From positions 1 to 7,183 of the forward strand of contig JAFPYE010000018.1 of NCBI GenBank assembly GCA_017412325.1: a stretch of DNA of 7,183 nt, given 5' to 3'. The position numbers and the translations under genes were made by a program. Position 1 is the first letter of the stretch; the number at the start of each line of letters is the position of its first letter. The notes below the pieces were generated by a model. That model made no database searches and had not been told where the DNA came from. It saw only the letters and a program-made list of their open reading frames with translations. Positions 1 to 5,080 of the stretch are shown in pieces. This stretch comes from Kiritimatiellia bacterium (GTDB lineage Bacteria; Verrucomicrobiota; Kiritimatiellia; RFP12; UBA1067).

Positions 1-2496
1 ATGCAGCGGCGCTGCCAGGGCGTGATCGACGCGTGCAGCTATCTTGGCAAGGCGAACCCGGTCCTTTCCATCCACGACATCGGCGCGGGCGGGCTCTCGA
101 ACGGCTGCCCCGAACTCGTCGAGGCGACGGGCGGCACGTTCCGGCTCCGCGATGTCCACAACGAAGAGCGCTCGATGAGCCCGATGGAAATCTGGTGCTG
201 CGAGGCGCAGGAACGCTACGTGCTGGCACTCAAGCCCGAGGCGCGCGGCTTCTTCGAGGCGCTGTGCGCGCGCGAGCGCTGCCCGGTGGCGTTCATCGGC
301 GTCGCGACGGGCGACGGGCGGCTCGTGCTGGAGGACGCGCACTTCGGCGACAAGCCCATCGACATGGACATCAAGGTGCTCCTCGGCAAGCCGCCGCGCA
401 TGGTGCGGAACGTCAAGAGCGTCAAGCGCAAGCACCCGCCGACCTGCTTTGAAGGCGTCGCGCCCATCGACGCACTGACGCGCGTGCTGCGGCTCCCGGC
501 CGTCGCGGACAAGACCTTCCTCGTCACCATCACCGACCGCACGGTCACGGGCCGCGTCGCGCGCGACCAGATGGTCGGCAAGTACCAGCTCCCGGCGGCC
601 GACTGCGCCGTGACGACGATGGGCTACAAGACGTACGAGGGGCAGGCGATGGCGACGGGCGAGCGCACCCCCGTCGCGCTCCTGGACGGCCCCGCGTCGG
701 GACGGATGGCGATTGCCGAGGCGATCACGAACCTCGCGGCGGCGGACGTGGGCGACATTTCGCAGATCCGCCTGTCCGCCAACTGGATGGCGCCGTGCGG
801 CGACCCGGGCGAAGACGCGGTTCTCTACGACACCGTCGAGGAAGTCGGGCTCAACTTCTGCCCGAAGCTCGGCGTGTCGATTCCCGTCGGCAAGGACTCG
901 TGCTCGATGCACACGGTGTGGCAGGACGCGAAGGGCGAGACGAAGAAGCAGGTCGCGCCGCTCTCGCTCGTCGTCTCGAGCTTTGCGCCGGTCGGCGACG
1001 TGCGCCTGACGCTCACGCCCGACTTGAAGCCGGACGCGGCGGGCGAAAGCTCGTTCCTCGTCTTCGTCGACTTGGGCAACGGCGAGATGCCGCTCGGCGC
1101 GACGGCGCTGGCGCAAGTCTATGAGCAGCTCGGCAACACGCATGCGGACGCGGACGCGGCGACGCTCAAGCGCTTCTTCAACGCGATGCAGCAGATCGTC
1201 AAGGGCGGCCTCGCGATGGCCTACCACGACCGTTCCGACGGCGGCCTTGCGGTGACGCTCGCGGAAATGGCGTTCACGGGCGGGCGCGGCCTCATCGCGA
1301 AACTGCCGGACGGCGATGCGCTCCAGGCGCTCTTCAACGAACAGCCCGGCGCGGTGCTGCAGGTGTCGGAAAAGAACGTCGCGGCGGTGCTCGCGATCTT
1401 CAAGAAGGCGCGGGTCAACGCCGTGCTCGCGGGCGCGGTCACGCGGCGGTCGCGCGACTTCGAGGTCTACGTCGGCGAGCGGCTCGCGCTCAAGACCAAT
1501 TTGACGTACCTCCGTCGCGTGTGGAGCGAGACGACCTACCGCCTGCAGGCGCTCCGCGACAATCCGGCGAGCGCGCGCGAGGAATACGACAACGGCCTCG
1601 ACGAGAACGATCCCGGCCTGACGTTCAACCTGACGTTCGACCCGGATGAGGAATTGGGGAAGAAGGGGCGTGGGACGTTGGACGCGAGACGAGAGGGCCA
1701 TTCCCGTCTCACGTCTCCGGTCTCATGTCAAAATCCTCGTATGGCCATTCTGCGCGAGCAGGGCGTCAACGGCCATATCGAGATGGCGGCGGCGTTTGCG
1801 CTCGCGGGCTTCGACTGCACGGACGTGCACATGAGCGACTTGATCGCGGGCCGGGTGGACCTCAAGGACTTCCAGGGGCTCGTCGCGTGCGGCGGCTTCA
1901 GCTACGGCGACGTGCTGGGCGCGGGCTCGGGCTGGGCGCGGTCGATCCTCTTCAACGCGCGGCTGCGCGAGATGTTCCAGACGTTCTTCGCGCGGCCCGA
2001 CACGTTCTCGCTCGGCGTCTGCAACGGCTGCCAGATGCTCTCGCAGCTGAAGGACATCATTCCCGGCGCGGAAGGGTGGCCGAAGTTCGTCAAGAACATC
2101 TCGGAGCAGTTCGAGGCGCGCTACGCGACCGTCGAGATCGAGCCGTCGCCGTCCATCTTCTTCAAGGGGATGGAGGGCTCGCGCCTGCCGATTGCGGTGG
2201 CGCATGGCGAAGGGCGCGTGTGGACGGACGGCTGGACGCCGTCGATCTGCGCGGCGCACTACGTGGACAACTACGGGCGGGCGACGACGCGCTATCCCTA
2301 CAACCCGAACGGCTCGCTCGGCGGCCAGACCGCGTTCACGACGGCGGACGGGCGCGCGACGATCCTGATGCCGCACCCCGAGCGCGGCTTCCGCGCGTGC
2401 CAGCTCAGCTACAACCCCGGCGTCTTCAAGGAGGCGGGGCCGTGGATGCGCATGTTCCGCAACGCCTACGCGTGGGCGATGGGCGCGCGGGGCTGA
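1..2496 (+). CDS. purL: Phosphoribosylformylglycinamidine synthase (long, glutaminase-fused PurL), C-terminal 831 residues
   Basis: This enzyme catalyses the fourth step of purine synthesis: FGAR, glutamine and ATP give FGAM in the cytosol. The visible part starts inside the central synthase region and closely follows the gammaproteobacterial long PurL from about its residue 440. Landmarks are [11 protein letters not shown] (24-34), [19 protein letters not shown] and YHDRSDGGL. After a linker, the class I glutamine amidotransferase domain begins near residue 581 ([11 protein letters not shown]). It has the nucleophile Cys674 in LGVCNGCQ and the catalytic His792 and Glu794 in MPHPERGF, so the glutaminase looks intact. 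The frame is already open at base 1. The first ATG is almost certainly an internal Met, because family members continue through this point, and roughly 450 N-terminal residues lie outside the window. The oddity is an insertion of about 15 residues in the linker, encoded by a palindromic 7-base-period repeat at 1667-1729. The gene ends 17 bases before the convergent cstA stop. Confidence 0.97.
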   Translation: MQRRCQGVIDACSYLGKANPVLSIHDIGAGGLSNGCPELVEATGGTFRLRDVHNEERSMSPMEIWCCEAQERYVLALKPEARGFFEALCARERCPVAFIGVATGDGRLVLEDAHFGDKPIDMDIKVLLGKPPRMVRNVKSVKRKHPPTCFEGVAPIDALTRVLRLPAVADKTFLVTITDRTVTGRVARDQMVGKYQLPAADCAVTTMGYKTYEGQAMATGERTPVALLDGPASGRMAIAEAITNLAAADVGDISQIRLSANWMAPCGDPGEDAVLYDTVEEVGLNFCPKLGVSIPVGKDSCSMHTVWQDAKGETKKQVAPLSLVVSSFAPVGDVRLTLTPDLKPDAAGESSFLVFVDLGNGEMPLGATALAQVYEQLGNTHADADAATLKRFFNAMQQIVKGGLAMAYHDRSDGGLAVTLAEMAFTGGRGLIAKLPDGDALQALFNEQPGAVLQVSEKNVAAVLAIFKKARVNAVLAGAVTRRSRDFEVYVGERLALKTNLTYLRRVWSETTYRLQALRDNPASAREEYDNGLDENDPGLTFNLTFDPDEELGKKGRGTLDARREGHSRLTSPVSCQNPRMAILREQGVNGHIEMAAAFALAGFDCTDVHMSDLIAGRVDLKDFQGLVACGGFSYGDVLGAGSGWARSILFNARLREMFQTFFARPDTFSLGVCNGCQMLSQLKDIIPGAEGWPKFVKNISEQFEARYATVEIEPSPSIFFKGMEGSRLPIAVAHGEGRVWTDGWTPSICAAHYVDNYGRATTRYPYNPNGSLGGQTAFTTADGRATILMPHPERGFRACQLSYNPGVFKEAGPWMRMFRNAYAWAMGARG
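1667..1729. repeat. 7-base-period mirrored (palindromic) repeat inside purL
   Basis: GACG occurs at 1674, 1681 and 1688, exactly 7 bases apart. Its complement CGTC occurs at 1705 and 1712, followed by GGTC at 1719; GTCTC recurs at 1706, 1713 and 1720. The two halves are mirror-placed about base 1698. Of 31 opposed positions, I count 20 Watson-Crick pairs and 5 G-U pairs, so the mRNA could fold into a long hairpin. The best arms are 1681-1691 and 1705-1715, with 10 of 11 matching. The segment encodes about residues 556-577 of PurL, a polar stretch between the synthase and glutaminase domains that is longer than the same linker in E. coli PurL as I recall it. The pattern is seen directly; its origin as an inserted element is inferred. 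Confidence 0.7.
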
Positions 2497-2513
2497 AAGA
2501 TCAGCAAGTGAGA

Positions 2514-3977
2514 TTAGCCGTTGGACGGCGCGGCTGAACGGCCGCGCCGCCAGGCGAACGCGGTGAGGGCCGCGGCCGCCGCGACGCCGAGCGTCGCGGC
2601 CGCCCACAGCGGCAGACCGCCGGGGACGAGTCCCCACGGCTGGCCGCCCGTGCCCGGCGTCCAGAGGATGAAGGTCGCGACCACGCTCGTCATGAAGAAG
2701 CCCGGGATGAGCGTGACAAAGGCCCCCGCCGTGCGTCCCTGGCGCAGCAGCCAGACCGTACCGGCCATCAGCGTGGTGGCCGACAGCATCTGGTTGCCCC
2801 AGGCGAAGTAGTTCCAGAGGTTGTTGAACGACTTGGCGCTTTCGTTGGACCACCACAGGAGGAGCGCGACGATGACGATCAGCGGCAGGCACGTCAGGAC
2901 GCGCTTCGGGATCGCGACCTGATCGACGGCGAACATCTCGCCGAGACTCAGGCGCGACGAGCGCAGCGCCGTGTCGCCGCTCGTGATCGCCAGGATGACG
3001 ATCGCGAACACCGTCACGCCGCCCATCCACGGACCGAGGAAATGCCGGGTGATGTTGCCGAGGACGACCGGCCCCGGCTGCGTCAGGTTGTCGGGCGCGA
3101 TGTTGTAGATCGCGAGCGCCGCCGCCGCCCAGATCATCGCGATGACGCCCTCGGCGACCATCATCCCGAAGAACGTCGCCTTGGCCTGGCGCTCGCTCGT
3201 CATCGTGCGGGCGACGATGGGGCTCTGCGTCGCGTGGAAACCGGAGATGATGCCGCAGGCGATCGTGACGAAGAGGCACGGGAAGAGCGGGTTCTGCGCT
3301 TGGAAGCCGGCGAAGCCCGCGCAGTCGTTCAGGATCTCCGGCGTCTTGAATCCGGCGACGAGCAGCGCGACGGAAATGGCGAGGGAGCCGACGATCAGGA
3401 GCGCGCCGAAGATCGGATAGACGCGCCCGATGATCTTGTCGACCGGGAACAGCGTCGCGGCGATGTAGTAGACGAAGATGGCCGCCACCGCCGGCCAGAA
3501 GAACGACGTGCCCGGGAACACCGTCTTGTCGATGAGATTCGCCGGGACGTTGATGAAGACGGCGACGACGAGCAGGAGCAACACGACCATGATCCACGAG
3601 AAGACGGCCGCATAGCGTGCGCCGAGCATCTCGCGGACGATCTTCGGCAGGTTCGCGCCGTTCTTTCGGAGGGACATCATGCCGGCGGCGAAGTCGTGCA
3701 CGGCCCCCATGAAGACGCAGCCGACGGGGATGATCAGGAGCGCCACCTTGCCGAACTTGATGCCGAGGATGACGCCGATGACCGGGCCGACGCCGGCGAT
3801 GTTCAGGAGCTGGATGAGCATGTTCTTCCACGCGGGCAGGGGCAGGATGTCAACGCCGTCGGGATTGGCGACCGCCGGCGTCGGGCGGTCGTCGGGGCCG
3901 AGAACGCGCTCGACGACCTTGCCGTAGAGGAAGTAGCCGAGAACCAGGAACAGGATGCCGCCGATGAAGAAACTCAT
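2514..3977 (-). CDS. cstA: Carbon starvation protein CstA-family membrane transporter (short form)
   Basis: This 487-residue multi-pass inner-membrane protein belongs to the CstA/BtsT family. E. coli members act in peptide and pyruvate uptake, and BtsT is a proton/pyruvate symporter. Hydrophobic segments run through the chain from residues 3-18, including about 57-73, 78-93, 125-143, 160-178, 187-209, 230-247, 267-291, 318-333, 361-375, 393-411, 419-439 and 454-474. Family signatures are TPAVANPDGVDILP (33-46), AVHDFAAGMMSLRK (92-105), TIACGIISGFHATQSP (238-253), SERQA (261-265) and SGDTALRSSRL (333-343). It is about 200 residues shorter than E. coli CstA, as in the compact members of many anaerobes, and ends cleanly with a charged tail, so it does not look truncated. 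The ATG start is supported by a GAGG site six bases upstream and an extended -10 promoter. It is divergent from a sialic-acid-lyase-like gene that would release pyruvate, so pyruvate is one candidate substrate; peptides or amino acids remain possible. Confidence 0.92.
   Translation of the reverse strand: MSFFIGGILFLVLGYFLYGKVVERVLGPDDRPTPAVANPDGVDILPLPAWKNMLIQLLNIAGVGPVIGVILGIKFGKVALLIIPVGCVFMGAVHDFAAGMMSLRKNGANLPKIVREMLGARYAAVFSWIMVVLLLLVVAVFINVPANLIDKTVFPGTSFFWPAVAAIFVYYIAATLFPVDKIIGRVYPIFGALLIVGSLAISVALLVAGFKTPEILNDCAGFAGFQAQNPLFPCLFVTIACGIISGFHATQSPIVARTMTSERQAKATFFGMMVAEGVIAMIWAAAALAIYNIAPDNLTQPGPVVLGNITRHFLGPWMGGVTVFAIVILAITSGDTALRSSRLSLGEMFAVDQVAIPKRVLTCLPLIVIVALLLWWSNESAKSFNNLWNYFAWGNQMLSATTLMAGTVWLLRQGRTAGAFVTLIPGFFMTSVVATFILWTPGTGGQPWGLVPGGLPLWAAATLGVAAAAALTAFAWRRGRSAAPSNG
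2526..2549. other. GC-rich stem-loop at the purL/cstA convergence
   Basis: A perfect 9-base stem (CGGCGCGGC at 2526-2534, GCCGCGCCG at 2541-2549) encloses a 6-base loop. It lies in the last codons of cstA, about 30 bases after the purL stop. Its position between convergent genes would suit transcription termination for purL. There is no T-tract on either side, so it is not a classical intrinsic terminator, and chance formation in GC-rich coding sequence is quite possible. Confidence 0.3.
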
Positions 3978-3983
3978 ATCAAA

Positions 3984-3987
3984 CCTC
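3984..3987 (-). promoter_or_regulatory. Ribosome binding site of cstA
   Basis: GAGG on the minus strand lies six bases upstream of the cstA ATG, a normal Shine-Dalgarno spacing. A second purine run (AAGGAAAA) lies a few bases further upstream. This supports the chosen start. Confidence 0.7.
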
Positions 3988-4013
3988 GTTTTCCTTATAT
4001 TTGACTAACTAAT

Positions 4014-4022
4014 AGTATATCA
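4014..4022 (-). promoter_or_regulatory. Extended -10 promoter element of cstA
   Basis: On the minus strand the sequence reads TGATATACT, matching the extended -10 pattern TGnTATAAT with one mismatch. It sits about 37 bases upstream of the cstA ATG in an AT-rich island (about 3990-4027) that contrasts sharply with the GC-rich flanks. No good -35 hexamer is seen 16-18 bases further up (GGGTCA at best), which fits extended -10 promoters. The transcription start is inferred. Confidence 0.5.
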
Positions 4023-4052
4023 TATTTCCGTCCGCCTGACCCGTCGCGCGTT

Positions 4053-4111
4053 TGCAACCGGATGTTCGGCGGACCGGCCGGGATTTTTTCCGGCCTCAGG
4101 TTTCGGTTGCA
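4053..4111. promoter_or_regulatory. Nested inverted repeats in the divergent cstA/lyase control region
   Basis: The outer arms TGCAACCG (4053-4060) and CGGTTGCA (4104-4111) are perfect 8-base complements. Inside them lies a perfect 6-base hairpin, GGCCGG (4076-4081) and CCGGCC (4090-4095), with an 8-base loop ending in six Ts. The right outer arm overlaps the proposed -35 hexamer of the lyase gene. The left arm lies about 31 bases upstream of the cstA -10. This could be an operator with two half-sites serving both promoters, or a structured leader if transcription starts further upstream. No regulator is identified. Confidence 0.4.
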
Positions 4112-4135
4112 TCGAAAACGCAAATAGTGTAGAAT
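4107..4135 (+). promoter_or_regulatory. Sigma-70-type promoter of the lyase gene
   Basis: TTGCAT (4107-4112) and TAGAAT (4130-4135) are separated by exactly 17 bases. The -10 box matches TATAAT at five of six positions; the -35 matches only the leading TTG. The predicted transcript would start near 4142, giving an untranslated leader of about 40 bases before the ATG at 4184. Confidence 0.5.
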
Positions 4136-4171
4136 ATGCGGCATCCGAAAAGGATCATGTTCAACACCCAC

Positions 4172-4177
4172 AGGGAG
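4172..4177 (+). promoter_or_regulatory. Ribosome binding site of the lyase gene
   Basis: AGGGAG lies six bases upstream of the ATG at 4184 and is followed by an A/T-rich spacer. It fixes the start codon: no other in-frame start nearby has such a site. Confidence 0.75.
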
Positions 4178-4183
4178 AATTAA

Positions 4184-5080
4184 ATGAAGATCAAGAAGTT
4201 GCAGGGACTCATCGCCGCCGCCCACACCGGCTTCAACGCCGACGGCAGCGTGAACTATGCAGTCATCGAAAAGCAGGCCCAGATGCTGATCAAGCAGAAG
4301 GTGACCGGCGTCTACGTCTCGGGCACGACGGGCGAGGGCATCTGCTGCTCGCTCGACGAACGCAAGGCCGTCTTCGACGCCTGGGTCAAGGCCGCGAAGG
4401 GCAAGCTCTTCCTCATTGCGCACATCGGCGCGCTGGCGCTGCCGGACGTGCAGGAGCTGGGCGCGTACGCCGTCAAGTGCGGCATGGACGCGACCTCGAT
4501 CGTCCCGCCGAACTTCTTCAAGCCGGGCTCGGTCGACATGCTGATCGCCTACCTCAAGGAGGCGCTGAAGACCTCGGAGAAGCTGCCGTTCTACTACTAC
4601 CACACCTCGATGAGCGGCGTGACCTTCGACATGCAGACGTTCCTCGAGAAGGCGGACGGCCAGATCAAGAACCTCGCCGGCATCAAGTTCAACTACCCCG
4701 ACCTCTACATGTTCCAGCGCTGCCTCCGGGCGTGCGGCGGCAAGTACGACATCACGTGGGGCATCGACGAGTGGTTTGCGGGCGCGGTCGCGCTCGGCGC
4801 GCAGTCGGCCATCGGCTCGACCTACAACTACTCGGCGGGCATCTACTACAAGATCTGGGACGCGGTGAAGAAGGGCGACCTCAAGACCGTCGAGAAGAAC
4901 ATGAAGCGCGTCTGCGACATCGTGGACATCCTCGTGCAGTACGGCGGCGTGGCCGGCGGCAAGGTGATGTGCAAGATGTGGGGCGTCGACCTCGGCGACG
5001 TGCGCCTCCCCAACAAGACGATCTCGGCCGAAGGCAAGGCCGACATCATGAAGCGCATCAAGAAGATCGGCGTCAAGTAG
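4184..5080 (+). CDS. N-acetylneuraminate lyase-like class I aldolase (DapA/NanA superfamily)
   Basis: At 298 residues this is full length for the dihydrodipicolinate synthase/N-acetylneuraminate lyase superfamily, cytosolic (beta/alpha)8 barrels that form a Schiff base with a pyruvate unit. Visible features are the carboxylate-binding loop SGTTGEG (46-52), the catalytic tyrosine region FYYYHTSMSGV (136-146, with Tyr139 the likely equivalent of E. coli NanA Tyr137), and the Schiff-base lysine Lys168 in AGIKFNYPD. The YYYH form resembles sialic acid lyases more than DapA, so the likely reaction is N-acetylneuraminate to N-acetylmannosamine and pyruvate. The family's usual YYYHIP continues here as YYYHTS and appears one residue shorter, so substrate could differ. 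No other nan genes (nanE, nanK, sialidase) are visible. It has its own promoter, is divergent from cstA, and its stop overlaps the mutL stop by 8 bases. Family assignment is firm; substrate is moderate. Confidence 0.88.
   Translation: MKIKKLQGLIAAAHTGFNADGSVNYAVIEKQAQMLIKQKVTGVYVSGTTGEGICCSLDERKAVFDAWVKAAKGKLFLIAHIGALALPDVQELGAYAVKCGMDATSIVPPNFFKPGSVDMLIAYLKEALKTSEKLPFYYYHTSMSGVTFDMQTFLEKADGQIKNLAGIKFNYPDLYMFQRCLRACGGKYDITWGIDEWFAGAVALGAQSAIGSTYNYSAGIYYKIWDAVKKGDLKTVEKNMKRVCDIVDILVQYGGVAGGKVMCKMWGVDLGDVRLPNKTISAEGKADIMKRIKKIGVK

Noticed and set aside
1..3. ATG at the first base as the start of purL
   Set aside because: Long PurL proteins continue with conserved sequence well before this point and the frame is open at the edge. 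The Met aligns to an internal position.
1660..1740. A frameshift or sequencing error in purL at the odd linker
   Set aside because: The frame is continuous, both flanks match PurL in the same frame, and the inserted segment has its own ordered 7-base symmetry, which an error would not create.
2526..2549. The GC stem-loop as a classical intrinsic terminator
   Set aside because: There is no T-tract on either strand after the stem and it lies within cstA codons, so it is listed only as a stem-loop.
1723..3831. A 702-codon open frame on the minus strand spanning the purL end and most of cstA
   Set aside because: It is antisense to the conserved PurL glutaminase domain and out of frame with the clear CstA protein. 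The product is a His/Arg/Ala-rich string typical of GC-rich shadow frames.
3042..4004. A 320-codon open frame on the plus strand antisense to cstA
   Set aside because: The product is dominated by Asp, Arg and Glu, the usual result of reading the complement of a hydrophobic membrane-protein gene. It also crosses the cstA promoter.
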